In this document: positions 22,842-34,877 of the stretch, piece after piece
How the letters are laid out: every line of letters begins with the position of its first letter
Numbering within the stretch: position 1 is the first letter of the stretch
Source of the DNA: Bugulina stolonifera
Lineage: Eukaryota > Bryozoa > Gymnolaemata > Cheilostomatida > Bugulidae
DNA length: 64,000 bases
Assembly: GCA_935421135.1 (NCBI GenBank)
Contig: OW285196.1
Coordinates: 5,561,001 to 5,625,000, forward strand
Direction: 5' to 3'
Notes under the pieces: generated by a model
Told to the model about the DNA's origin: nothing
Database searches by the model: none
What the model saw: only the letters and a program-made list of their open reading frames with translations
Position numbers and translations under genes: made by a program

Positions 22842-24569
22842 TGTTATGGTTTTTGGGTTTTGGTGCGGTCGTCCTGAGACGACTCTCGAGTCCAAAATAA
22901 AGTGCCTATGAGTGGTGCTAGGCCTTCTCATTACATGAAAGATTAACAGGTACTAGTAGTCCAAGATGACCCATATGATCCCGAGTCAATGCTTGTTTGC
23001 TATACTGAGAAAGAGAGTGATCCGACCTAGTAGGCAGTTCGTGTTGCAAGGTCGAAGACTTTAACAACCAGAATGACCTAACTACGAAGTGAAAGTCTCT
23101 ATATATAAGTATAGATGTGTCTTTATTGAGATCCAAGCATGAACTGAGACAACAAATGTGAAAACAATGCCCTTTATATAGTAATAGAACTTCCGGAGGA
23201 AGTTCCGGTAAAAAGGCTGACGTAGTGTCGGGAAAAGACGACGTAGGGTCATCCGGAAATTGCGCAACAACATGGCAGCCGGAAGCCCGATGGCCAACCC
23301 AAAATAGGTCGGGTTTGACAAAAGATGCTTAAAATCATCTAGATCGGGGATGCCCAAATGTGTCCCCAAGGGACACAGTGTCCCTTTGCATAGATTTTGG
23401 TGTCCCTTCATCACCTCAAATTTTATATGCAAAAATGGCCTTTTGTGGCAACTGCACTGCCCAAGTTACACTCAGGAATACATCATGGTGTTAAAAAATC
23501 CCCACATTCAAAAATCTCAAAATATTTATAGCTGAAACTGAAGTAGATTTCTGTCAACGATTTAAAACCTACAAAAAATGTATGGCTTCATTGACCTAAT
23601 CACAGTGCCAAGAGCTGAAAACAAGGTAAAGTAGAAACAGCAGCTACCCCAACTTATCTAAAATTGCTATCAAACTGAGGACACTCTTTGGTAGCACATT
23701 TTTGTGAGAAAGTTTGTTCAGTCACCCGAAATATATCAAAAGCAAAAATCAGACAAGACTGACTGATAAACATACCAGGCAGCTACTAAAAGAGACAGAT
23801 TTGAGGATGATCCAAGAGAAAGGACAATTCCATATCACCCACTAATATTCTATTCATAAGTGTATCATGTAGCATGCATAGAACATTCATTACAACTTTC
23901 ATTTAATTTGATCAAGGCCGAATCTGACTAGCGAATATTTTTGCTGCATTCTACCACATTTTGCCAGCACAACAATTTTTTTCCGCCAAACAACACATTA
24001 GCGATGTTGCCTCCATAAACCCAATTTTTAACCTGAGCATGTGTGCCAGGGCTGGCAATTACTTTTATGTATGCCTCCTACGTGCGCATCACATTATAAC
24101 TGCGACTCAATTTGGAATTTTTATTTACAGATGAAAATGCAGAATGGAGCCATTAAAAATTTGGCTGGCTGATCAGAAGTCAGTGTTATCAAGAGCTAAA
24201 CCTAAAATATTAAACATGCTTTATAGTTGGCGAACAGGGCGTTTTGCGCTCAATTTTGTGACGCCCTGTCACTCCACCGTCATTTCGCGGCTAATAGCGG
24301 CGCAGAATCCGCTAGTCTGTTTCTACCTTTATTCTGTTTTGGTGTACTATAAAATAACTCATTTTTATCATAATAAAATTGGCTAGTCGCAATAAATGCA
24401 GCAGTAAAAAATAAGTGCCCCTTGCTCTGATGCGCTTTTAAAATTTGTCCCTTTCTACCAAAAAGTTTGGGCATCCCTGGTCATAGACAATGGGTACAAG
24501 CAAGTATAAGGCAAGTATAAGTATATAGTTAGTGTTATGTAATTGGGAAGGCTGCGCGTGACCATCACA
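22842..24569 (-). mobile_element. Solo LTR split by a hAT insertion
   Basis: LTR parts are 22842 to about 23341 and about 24486 to 24569. The first part matches the other LTRs through gtgcctatgagtggtgctagg, the AATAAA and TATATAAAGG-like blocks and gggaaaagacgacgtag; the second supplies the TGTGATGGTCAC start. Flanks are ATTA (22838-22841) and ACTA (24570-24573), a 4-bp target duplication with one change, confirmed by the uninterrupted order gtagtcattagctagttcac seen in reverse near 32185-32210. Confidence 0.8.
23342..24485 (+). mobile_element. Decayed hAT-type DNA transposon inside the LTR
   Basis: Ends are inverted repeats: (c)ggggatgcccaaa on the left and aaagtttgggcatccctg on the right. 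A + strand relic at 23663-23828 reads LRTLFGSTFL-stop-ESLFSHPKYIKSK then RLTDKHTRQLL, matching the hAT C-terminal dimerisation domain (the usual Cys after FGSTFL is replaced by a stop). Flanks tcatctaga and tcataga look like a damaged 8-bp target duplication. It lacks most of the transposase. Confidence 0.75.
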
Positions 24570-24834
24570 ACTAGCTAGTTCACATTGTGCAAAAATTAAA
24601 CTTGAGAAAAACTTATTTAAAATACCTCGGCGGCATTTTTCCATGACATTCTCATAAGTTGTAGAATCTCTTCTTGGTTATCCTAACAACTAATTGAATC
24701 ATCATAATATTATTATTCAAACATGTACATGTACATGTGCGGTGGATTTTGACACTAGCTATGATATTTTACATTTTATAATAACATTATATCACACACA
24801 TAATTCTGTATAATTCTCCATTTCACACAAATTA

Positions 24835-25648
24835 AAGGTATGCTACATGAACGCACAACTTCTGCGAATATCGCAAGTTTAAAAAACGGAAAACGTTGTT
24901 AGGTGTTACACAGAAGTTGCGTTTTTATTATAAACAAAGAAGTTGTCTACTCATTAATTCAATTAAAGGCAAGTGTAGATAAATCTAAGGAATTAATGTA
25001 GCTCGTGGACCCACAAAATGATAATTAGGGGTTGTGATACAATTACATTCAATCTCTTTAGGATTAGCCCCTTCATATTGTAGCTTAAATTAAAACCTCC
25101 ACTATTTTAGCAATATATCGGTGCACGCAGGTTGAAATATTTCTGCTCGGTGAAAACTAAGTTCAACTAAATGTTTCCTATACGTAACGAGCACCTGAGA
25201 GGCTTGACTTGAATTTATGGTTTAGGATGCACATGATGGCTTGACTGTTGATTTATTTTTATTCCCCTCGTGTTTATAATAAGGATTGAACTTCTCCCAC
25301 AGTGCTGGTCTTTTGTTGGATTAATTTAAACAACATAGCTATATACAGCTTTCATCCACAGTCAGTAGAATATAGCACAAATTTAAATTAAATATTAAAT
25401 TGATTTTAATTTATTTAATGGTTTTGTTTTATTATCCCAAAAGCTAAACTCAACTGCTAGCACCTTGTCAAAGCATCTTAAGTTAGCTGTAGCCAATCAA
25501 CACTCGATTCGCATTTTGTAACGTTAAAAATTTATAACATGCAATAAACATGCGATTTCGCAAAATTTCAACACCAGTAATCGCAAAACGCAAAATTTGT
25601 GCGAATCGCATAAATTTTGCGTCCGTGTAGCATGCCCTTTAGGGCTTT
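24835..25648. mobile_element. TIR element (MITE-like), about 0.8 kb
   Basis: The left end aaggtatgctacatgaacgca and the inverted right end aagggcatgctacacggacgc match over about 45 bp with a TA dinucleotide on each side. There is no coding capacity. The TA target suggests a Tc1/mariner-type mobiliser, which is inference. Confidence 0.65.
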
Positions 25649-27440
25649 CTAAATCTGTGTTACTTGGTGAGAATTCAGATTTATGTAACCAGAACTCAGC
25701 TCTCCTCTGGTGACAGAGATCAATCACAGGGTGTATATATCCACACTATTATTATATATACCGTGGTTATACATGTAGCTTATTTTAGATGTCTGCCTTT
25801 AGAAGGAAGTCATACTTGAGTTGCTCAACTTTCCAATCAGAATGCATTCATTTAAGCAGGGGGAGGTGATAGGTTGGTTCATCTGCTTACATATAATGCT
25901 GCATATTTCTATTTATCTAGATTGCACGTGAAATATTTGAATATGCCTATAATCGGCTTATAATAATACCGAGGTCAAATGATATCGGTACTTTATTCCT
26001 GTAGCTAGTATTGCACGACTAGTCTGTGGCAAAGTGGAATCTAGTGACAACCATTACGCAATCATGTAAAATGTTGTCATGTCCATCTTCTAACTGTTTA
26101 TTGAAACTGGTGCAAAAGCAAATTTATTGCACAAATGCCTAGAAAAATCTCGTTTGTCATGTGGTTCAACCGTATATGTTCATTCCATCAGTTTCACTAT
26201 AATAAGTAGCCTTGGTTTATCCCTGTATGGCTTAGGTAGAAATTCACAATAATTTTGAGAAAAACATTGCAATCAGTTTCATATTTGACAGGATTTTGTA
26301 AGGTTCAGATGTTGTGGAGAACTTAATAGTAGCATTAAGGAGGGATGTTAATGTTAGAGCTAACAGTATTTTTAGACCAATGGGCTAAAGAGAATATTCT
26401 AGAATTGAGATCAAACAGATGTAACGGAGTACATTTATATTGTATATGCATACTCGGATGAACAGTCCACCCTCCCCCATCCCCCCTCCCTTATATGTAT
26501 GCTTTCTGCTTTGGACTTACATGTACATGTAAGCAACTCAAGTACGACATCCTTCTAAGAACAGACATGTCAAATAAGCCACGTGTATAATCACAGTATA
26601 CATATTAATAGTGTGGATATACACATCCTATGACTGATCTCTGTCACAAGAAGGGAGCTGAGTTCTAGTTACATAAATCTGAATCTTCACAAAGTGACAT
26701 AGATTTAAAAATCTCTGAATTGTGAGGAAGAGAAGTTTGCCAAAAATATAATTTCTAATGATATTTAGTAGGTGAAAATTTTTGCTAACATAGCTGTTTA
26801 GAAACTACCTAGGACTGTGGAAAAGCTGCACTAAATACTTTGCTGCCTCACAGCTTGGTGTTCATTGTACAATACATGTAAACCAGTAATGCACAGATTT
26901 GTATTAAACTCTCTTCCTAATCAATGCATGTAAAGTGATGTTCCCAGTTTTAAATGTACAGTATGATGGTATGGAGCTGTGTTGCTTCTGTATTATAGTA
27001 ATAATAATGCAGTACTGTATTGGTGTACATGTATGTATTATGATGTTTCAATTAGCCAATAGGATAACCATAAACGGATTCTACAGCTTATGTTAATGCC
27101 ATCATGGAAGAAATGAGGCAGGGTATTTTAATTAATATTTTCTTAAGTTTCAGTTTTTGCTTGAAGTGAATTCCATGAGCTACAGTGTAGCTAATGACTA
27201 CAAATGTTTTGCAAAGTAGTTGATATAGCTTTGTAGATATCTGGGACTACACCAACGCGGGTTATTATTTTGCTTAGGGTATGGTGAGTATAATTCTACT
27301 AGTGTCAAAAACAAACCTGTCAAAAAACAATTAATTCCATCAAAGTTAGAATGCTAAAGTTACCATAGCTTTACATTCTATATGTACCGCAGTAATCCTC
27401 ATCATACTATATTCTGTTACTAAAAGGAAGTTGGCACCAG
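25645..27440. repeat. Left arm of the 5.4-kb palindrome around gene D
   Basis: Inverted relative to 29190-31005 with many scattered differences. The outer 1.1 kb (25645-26730) is itself a foldback element: its two ends (around 25680-25860 and 26480-26710) are inverted copies carrying ctctgtcac, ctcagctc and agtacgacatcctt-type blocks. The inner part (27040-27440) matches the upstream region of gene E (32080-32470) in the same orientation. Confidence 0.8.
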
Positions 27441-27449
27441 CAAGATTTA

Positions 27450-27530
27450 CTTTCAAAATTTTGGTTCAAAGAGCAGTGAATGTGATTATTGTCAGGTGGC
27501 TGCCATACTTTTGCACATCTCTGTACAAGT
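27450..27530. repeat. Solo Tc1-like terminal repeat next to gene D
   Basis: The block aattttggttcaaagagcagtg through tggctgccatacttttgcac is the same end sequence that closes the Tc1-like relics near 20935 and 35080, but no transposase remains between it and the palindrome arm here. Confidence 0.65.
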
Positions 27531-27709
27531 TTATGTAAGTTACCTTGTAATTTCAGTTAACGTTAGCATTAAGTCATATTATATAATCAATAAGATGCTT
27601 TGAAACTGAACTACATTGAGTTATCTTTATTGAATGCAGTATAAAAATAAAGAGTTATGAATCTTATTTCCTTATAAGTTGATGAATATCACATGTTGCT
27701 GTTATGTTT

Positions 27710-28269
27710 TTATATGCCAGCAGAAGAGGAAAAGCTGTCTGGGTCATCTCCACATCGGCGGTTCCTCCTACATTCACATCCAAAACCGCAACCACTCTGC
27801 TCTGAGGATCTGTAAGTGATAATAAAGTTTTGATGATATTTGTCACCCTATTATTATGTACATCTTTGTATTATGTGGCATTGAATGTTTGCGATGCACA
27901 TGTAAATATTTGACGGTATGTCTTGTTCGCATATTACCTAAGACAGTTACATTCAAAAATCGCACAAAAATTTCTATTTACATGCATTTTTTTTATAAGA
28001 ATAAACTGGTGTTTATAATGCTCTATGTACTAAGACTAAATCAACATATAAACGTAGTAAAACAGAGTTCACAGATAAATTTCATAACAATGAATATTTA
28101 GTTTTACCATAACATTTCAGTTTTCTTTATCATACAATATGTAGATATTAATGTACTGCTATACTTACACACGTGGGTTACAGGACAGACCGGGAGTCTG
28201 GCATACATCAGCAGCAGTAAAAGATAACACCACTGCAAACACCAGCATCAGAAGTGCCATGACCTTCAT
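27710..28269 (-). CDS. Secreted six-cysteine peptide, gene D
   Basis: Coding exons 28169-28269 and 27809-27710, phase-2 intron; 66 residues. Differs from gene C in very few positions (the first Cys loop reads QTPGLS instead of QTPGFS). Same leader, same C-X6-C-X10-C-X3-C-X1-C-X5-C pattern and same SAGI end. The stop at 27712-27710 is followed by AATAAA at 27626-27631. The gene is the core of a palindrome whose arms are 25645-27440 and 29190-31005. Likely functional: no break in leader, splice sites or cysteines. Confidence 0.85.
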
Positions 28270-28839
28270 GTTGATAAAGTCTGGGGAATCGAGAATTTGT
28301 CTCCTACAACCACATAACATCTAATGTACTTCATTGTAGACTAATATAAACATGTTTAAGATTGAGCCTAATGCAATAGTTGCTGTAGTTCTTGGGTGCA
28401 CATGCAATATATGTTGTGTTAATTTGTTACATGATATAGGTCATGTTGCATACATTGCACAATATGTTGTATAAGTGTATGTATAGTATATGCATAAGAT
28501 ACAGTCTTTTCTATTACTACACCATTTAGAGAGAGATAATTCCCAAAATTCCATGCATATTACTCTCCTGACGCTTATTTAAATAAATGCACCACTGTAC
28601 TCAACTAAACATATTAATGCGTCATGCAATATATTGACCAGAAAAGCTACATCATTCTGTTTTAGTGCTGATTTAATTCATATACTTTGACAGCATTATC
28701 TAACTGTTAATAGTAAAAATATTATCGCTACAGTTAGTTTACTAGAATAAAATCTGAATTAATGAAACCAGTTTCAACAATAAAACTATTTGAAGTATTG
28801 GTACTTACTTGACTGGGATGATGAAAAGATAGTAGCTTT

Positions 28840-28858
28840 GAGTTTTCACTGAAAACTC
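28840..28858. promoter_or_regulatory. Perfect palindrome between TATA box and 5'UTR of gene D
   Basis: GAGTTTTCACTGAAAACTC: 9-bp arms around one base, starting 5 bp downstream of the TATA box. Conserved with one change at gene C and two at gene E. Could be an operator-like factor site at the transcription start; the binding factor is unknown. Confidence 0.6.
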
Positions 28859-28862
28859 CTCA

Positions 28863-28870
28863 CTTTTATA
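28863..28870 (-). promoter_or_regulatory. TATA box of gene D
   Basis: TATAAAAG on the minus strand; the 5'UTR exon ends at 28809 (CAA|GTAAGT). Confidence 0.75.
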
Positions 28871-29189
28871 CATAAATGTGTATCTACCATAGCCTCAGTG
28901 TCTAATATTTTATTTTTTACAAAATTGTCCAAATAATGGTCATATTAGTGAATGATACACTGTTGGACCTTAGACTATAACTGTCTCGTGAAACTATGTG
29001 GTGATGTTCAACTGGTAAATATTTGCAAGCGTGACTTACTTGTCTACCAGCTGTCCGATTTCAGTTTTACCATGTTTCCTGTATGTATACAAAGCTAAAT
29101 GATAGACGCTTTTCTTTTTGATAACTGACGTGTATGTGATGACAAAATTCCAATTAAGAATATCATTAATCAATGTCATCATGTATACT

Positions 29190-31005
29190 TGCAGGTGCCA
29201 ACTTCCTCTTAGTAACACAATACAGTATGACGAGGATTACTGTAGTACATGTAGAATGTAAAGCTATGGTGACTTTAGCATCGTAACTTTGATGGAATTA
29301 ATTGCTTTTTGACGGGTTTGTTTTTGACACTAGTAGAATTATACTCACCATACCCTAAACAACATAATAGCCTGCGTTGGTCTAGTCTCAGACATCTACT
29401 ACTCAAAGCTATATTAACTACTTTGCAGAACAGTTGTAGCCATTAGCTACACTGTAGCCCATGGAGTTTACTTCGAGCAAAAAATGAAACTTAAGAAAAT
29501 ATTATTTAAAATACCCTGCCTTATTTCTTCCATGATGAAATTAACATGAGCTGTAGAATCCGTTTATGGTTATCCTATTGGCTACTTGAACCATCATATA
29601 TACATACATGTACATCAATACAGTACTGCATTATTATTATTATAATACAGAAATAACACAGCTCCATACCATCATACATTTGAAACTGGGCACATTACTG
29701 TTCATACAAATCTGTGCATTACTGGTTTACATGTATTGTACAATGAACACCAAGCTGTGAGGCAGCAAGGTATTTAGAGCACCTTTTCCACAGTCCTAGG
29801 TAATTTCTAAACAGCTATGTTAGCAAAAAAATTCACCCACTTAATATCATTAGAAATTATATTTTGAGTAAACTTCTAATTCTACATTTCAGGGCTTTTT
29901 AAATCTGCAGTATGTCACTTTGTGGAGATTCAGATTTATCTAACCAGAGCTCAACTCCCCTCTTGTGACAGAGATCAGTCACAGAATGTGCATAGCCACA
30001 CTATAATATACTGTGGTTATACATGTAACTTATTTTAGATGTCTGCTTTTATAAGGAAGTCATACATGAGTTGTATAGATGTAAGTCCGAAGCAGTAAGC
30101 ATACATATAAGGGAGGGGGGGGGGGGTAGAGAGATGGGGGAGGGTGAGCTGTTCATCCGAGTATGCATATACAATATACATGTACATCAATGCGCATATT
30201 AATGATAAGGTACTCCGTTATATCTGTTTGATCTCAATTCTAGAATTCTCTTTAGCCTGTTGGTCTAAAAATACTGGTAGCTCTAACATTAACTTAGAAT
30301 CTCTCTTTAATGATACTATTAGATTCTACACAACATCTGAACGTTACAGAGTCTTGTCAAAAACCTATTCACATACAAATATGAAACTAATTGCAATGTT
30401 TTTCTCAAAAATTATTGCGAATTTTTACCTAAGCCATATAAGGATAAACCAAGGCTACTTATAGTAGCAAAACTGATTGAATAAACCACATGACAAACGA
30501 GATTTTTCTAGGCAATTGTGCAACATATTTTTTTAGCACAAGTCTCAATAAACAGTTAAAAGATGGACATGACGACATTTTACATGATTGCATATTAGTT
30601 GTCACTGGATTCCACTTTGCCACAGACTAGCTGTGCAATAAATCAAATTAAATGTCAATTGAACTTGGTATTATTATAAGGCAATAGGCGTATTCAAATA
30701 TTTCAAGTGCAAGCTAGATAAATAGCAACATGCAGCATTATATGTATGCAGATGAACCACTCCATCACCTCCTCTACCCCTCCCTTAAATTAATGCTTTC
30801 TGATTGGAAAGTTGAGGAACTCAAGTACGACATCCTTCTAAAGGCAGACATCTTAAAAAAGCTACACATAACCACAGTATACATACATGTATTAATAGTG
30901 TGGATATGCACATCCTGTGACTGATCTCTGTCACAAGAGGAGAGCTGAGTTCTGGTTACATAAATCTGAATTCTCACAAAGTGACATAGATTTAGAAATC
31001 CCTAA
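29190..31005. repeat. Right arm of the 5.4-kb palindrome around gene D
   Basis: Reverse complement of 25645-27440 with point changes and small indels. It contains a G run at about 30116-30126 (a C-rich run in the left arm near 26470-26490). The outer foldback unit runs from about 29885 to 31005. No coding signal. Confidence 0.8.
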
Positions 31006-31499
31006 CATGTGCGAAATAGAGGTTTATCCTAAATATAATTTCTATGAATATAAAATGGGTAAAACATTTTGACAAACATGGCTATTTAGTAATTGCCTAA
31101 AATTGTGGAACAGCTGTACTACAATCATGTATATACCTTGTAGACCTAACGGCATGCTGCCCATTGTATAATAAATATGTTAGAGTAATGTATCACTTTG
31201 TGAGTATTAAACTTTCTTGGTATACATGTTTGTAAAGTGATGGGCCCAGTTTAAGATGCATGATGGTACACTGTACATAACTACAGTATGTTGAATCTAC
31301 GCATATTCAAAGTCCGTCAATTAGATAATAAGACTGGTCACATAACATTAGAATGGGTACTGCTCTGGAAATTTCCCCGTAAAGTGATGCAGTTTGTCAA
31401 GTTTAATCTATCAGTAATCCAGTTAGCAATTTCATAGGAGTAGCGGATGAACTGTGAGAGTAGGTTTTGTAATGTCACTATTTTTACATGTGTTCTAAA

Positions 31500-31915
31500 A
31501 GTGATTGAAATAAGCAGTTTTGAGCAGAATAGAATTTTCTACTTCAAACTTTATCACAGAGCCTCTCAAGCTTACTCAAACATTCAGCAAGCCTATGGAG
31601 AGGCTGCTTTATCAAGAGCACAAGTTTTTAGGTGGTTCAAAGCGTTTTCTGAAAGCAGGGACTCTGTAGAAAATTGATCTTGATCAGGAAGGCCATCGTC
31701 TGTTAGAAATGATGAAATTTTTGAGCGAATTAGAACGTTTTTTTGATCTGATCGCCGTTTAACCACCAGATTGATTACTAAACACTTAAATTTGAATCAT
31801 ACAACAGTTCATTAAGTTTTAATCGATGATCAAGGAGCGGAGAAAATTTCTGCAAAGTTTGTGCCAAAGAACCTCACTTTTAAACAGAAAAAGAAAATAA
31901 GAGACATTTGCGCCT
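31500..31915 (+). pseudogene. Mariner transposase relic (N-terminal part)
   Basis: Frames read ASQAYSNIQQAYGEAALSRA, QVFRWFKAFSESRDSVEN, stop, then SGRPSSVRNDEIFERIRTFF and RLTTRLITKHLNLNHTTVH. They match the paired helix-turn-helix DNA-binding region of mariner-type (Mos1/SETMAR-like) transposases in order. At least three in-frame stops are present and the catalytic DDD part is missing, so it is dead. It sits between the gene D palindrome and the gene E upstream region. Confidence 0.85.
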
Positions 31916-31949
31916 TATCACACTGAGATTTCCATAGATACTTCCTGAC

Positions 31950-32470
31950 TTGAAAAGACATTCAGACTTATGTAACTAGAACTTGGCTCTCCTCTTGTGA
32001 CAGAGATCAGTCATAGGGTTTGCATATCCACATTATATACTGTGGTTGTACGTGTACGTTAATTATATTCAATTAGTTGTTAGGATAACCAAGAACAGAT
32101 TCTACAACTTATGGGAATGTCATGAAAAAAAAAAACTGGCGAGGTATTTTAAATAAGTATTTCTCAAGTTTAATTTTTGCACAGTGTGAACTAGCTAATG
32201 ACTACAACTATTATGCTACTTAAATTTCTTTTCTTTGCAAAGTAGTTAATATAGTTTTGTAGATGTCTGAGACTAGACCAACGCAGGCTATTATGTGGCT
32301 TAGGGTATGGTGAGTATAATTCTACTAGTGTCAGAAACAAACCTGTCAAAGAAAATATTAATTCCATCAAAGTTATCACGCTAAGGCTACCATTAGCTCT
32401 ACATCCTAGATGGTACTGCAGGAATCCTCATCGTACTATATTGCGTTACCACAAGGAAGTTACCAGTTGC
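31950..32470. repeat. Gene E upstream copy of the duplicated unit
   Basis: 31950-32050 is one end of the foldback element seen in the gene D arms; 32080-32470 matches 27040-27440 directly and 29190-29600 in reverse. It marks the upstream limit of the inverted duplicate that carries gene E. Confidence 0.7.
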
Positions 32471-32800
32471 AGATGTAAATGGTGACAATGATTAATGATA
32501 TTCTTAACTAGAATTTTGTCATCATATACGCAACGCCATTATCAAAAAGAGAAGCGTCTGTCACTTTGCCTTGTATGCATGCAAGGCACGTCCGCAAAAC
32601 TAAAATTGGACAGCTGGTCAACAGGAAAGTCATGCTTTCAAATATTTACCAGCTGAATATCACCAAGCAGTTCCTAGACGATTATAGACTAAGGACCAAC
32701 AATATAACCCTCACTAATATGAACAGAATGTCTGTGAAATAGACGTTTTTGTAGAAAATACAATATGATACACTGAGGCTATGGTAGATACACATTTATG

Positions 32801-32808
32801 TATAAAAG
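32801..32808 (+). promoter_or_regulatory. TATA box of gene E
   Basis: TATAAAAG on the plus strand, followed by a degraded form of the D palindrome (32813-32831, two changes) and a 5'UTR exon ending 32863 (CAA|GTAAGT). The second 5'UTR part begins at 33615 after a tattcctcag acceptor. Confidence 0.75.
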
Positions 32809-33625
32809 TGAGGTGCTTTCAGTGAAAACTCAAACCTACCAATCTGTTCATCATATCAATCAAGTAAGTAACGATACTTCAATTAGTTTTATTGTTGAAA
32901 CTACATGTAGTTTCCATAATTCAAATTTTATTCTAGTAAATTAGCTGCAGCGATTATGCATGTAATTTTACCAACAATGTTATAAGCTGTCATGGATATG
33001 AATTAGATGAGTATTACTAACAGATGTGGCCTTTATGGTCAATATATACTATAGCATATATGATGTATAGGTTTATTTGAGTACAATGGTTCATTTATTT
33101 AAACAAACCTCAAGGGAGTATTATGTATGTATTATTGGTAATTATTTCTCTCTAAATGATGCAGTAATAGAAAAGACTGTACATTATGCATATACTATAC
33201 ATACACTTATACAACATATTGTGCAATGTATGCAACAATTAAAAGAATAAGCACCAATTCATACGTGTGTTGTAGGTAAAATATAATTTTATTACTTGTA
33301 ATATTACTGTAAATCTGTAATGAAACTATATCTCCCTAAATTGGTGCCTGTTCTTTAAGTTAGCTCTGAATATCATTCCATTGAGCACTGTTGTCATTCC
33401 TGCAATTTTCATTCTATTCCATAAAGTATCATATACAATGTAAATAATTATACATGTATGTACTGATATACATTGTACATTGTACATTACTTGTACCCAA
33501 GAACTACAGCAACTTCTGTTGCACTAGGCTCAATCTTAAAAATGTTCATATCAGTCTACAAAGTAGCACATTAGATCTCATGTGGTTGTAGGAGACAAGT
33601 TATCTATTCCTCAGACTCTATCAAC

Positions 33626-34877
33626 ATGAAAGTTATGGCACTTCTGATGCTGATGTTTGCAGTGGTTTTATCTTTTACTGCTGCTGATGTATGCCAGACT
33701 CCCGGTCTGTCCTGTAACCCACGTGTGTAAGTATAGCAGTACGTTAATATCTACATATTGTATAATAAAGAAAATTGAAATGTTATGGTAAAACTGAATA
33801 TTGTAATGGTACGAACAGTCGTCTCCTACCACCTGACACTCATTATTATGCGTGCTGACATGTATATATCTGCTTGCATTCTACCTTGTGTAACTTCTAC
33901 ATCATTGTATATACTTGTATGATTATTACTAAGTCTTTTAGTGCCTTTTATACCCATGTAGAGAGGCCCGACCTCTCAGAATTACCTGACATCCATTTTG
34001 TACATGAATTGAATCATTATAAGCAACTCCTGTATAACCCGACCCATTTTGGGTCAGCCGTCGGGCTTCCGGCGGCCATGTTGTTGTGCAACTTCCGGAC
34101 GACCTTATGTCGTCTTTTCCCGACACTACGTCGGGTTGAAGTCCGTATACTATATAAAGGGCATTGTTTCACTGTTCATTGTCTCAGTCTTCACTTGGCT
34201 TCCAATAAAGACACATCTATACTTGATACAGAGACTTTCACTTCCTTTTGTCAGGTCATTCGCTTAGCGAACCGCCTACTAGGTCAGATCACTCTCTTTC
34301 AACGTATAGTATAAAGGTCAGACTAGGGACCAGATGGGTCGTCTCTGGTAGTTATTGGGCTACTGAGACCGCTCGATCTTTCATGTAATGAGAAGGCCTA
34401 GCACCACTCATAGGCACTTCAGTTTTGGGTCAGTAGTCATCCAAGGACGACCGCACGAAATACCAGAAACCATTACAATATTTATAGAAACATTGTTATG
34501 AAATTTCTTTGTAAACTCTGTTTTACTATAATATGATCCTATGTTTATTTAGTCTTAATACATACAGTATTATAAACATCAATTTATCCTTATACAAAAA
34601 TGCATATAAATGAGAATTTTTGTGAGATTCTTGAATGTAATTGTTTTAGGTAATATGCAAACAAGACACACCGTCAAATATTTACATGTACATGGCAAAC
34701 ATTCGATGTCACATAATACAAAAATGTACCTAATAATAGAGTGACTTATATCATCAAAACTTTATTATCACTTACAGATCCTCAGAGCAGAGTGGTTGCG
34801 GTTTTGGATGTGAATGTAGGAGGAACCGCCGATGTGGAGATGACCCAGACAGCTTTTCCTCTTCTGCTGGCATATAA
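33626..34877 (+). CDS. Secreted six-cysteine peptide, gene E (LTR in intron)
   Basis: Coding exons 33626-33726 and 34778-34877, phase-2 intron with intact GT|GTAAGT donor and ttacag acceptor; 66 residues. Same leader, cysteine pattern (C-X6-C-X10-C-X3-C-X1-C-X5-C) and SAGI end as C and D. The intron is about 1.05 kb rather than 0.36-0.37 kb because a 676-bp solo LTR (33802-34477) sits in it in the same orientation as the gene. The LTR brings its own TATA-like box and AATAAA, which could end transcription early. AATAAA of the gene itself is at 34957-34962. On the opposite strand to C and D. Confidence 0.85.
33802..34477 (+). mobile_element. Solo LTR in the intron of gene E
   Basis: 676 bp, TGTAATGGTA...ACCATTACA, flanked by ATAT on each side (33798-33801 and 34478-34481). 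Contains TATATAAAGG at 34151-34160 and AATAAA at 34204-34209. The introns of C and D keep the uninterrupted site (aactgaatatttata in C), so the insertion and its 4-bp duplication are directly demonstrated. Only the LTR remains. Confidence 0.95.

Noticed and set aside
24144..24386. 80-codon ORF as a gene
   Set aside because: Inside the hAT element downstream of the transposase relic, with no matching frame or domain.
33874..34314. 146-codon ORF in the gene E intron
   Set aside because: Lies wholly in the solo LTR; similar frames occur in each LTR copy (15.9, 49.8 kb) and follow its non-coding U3-R-U5 sequence.
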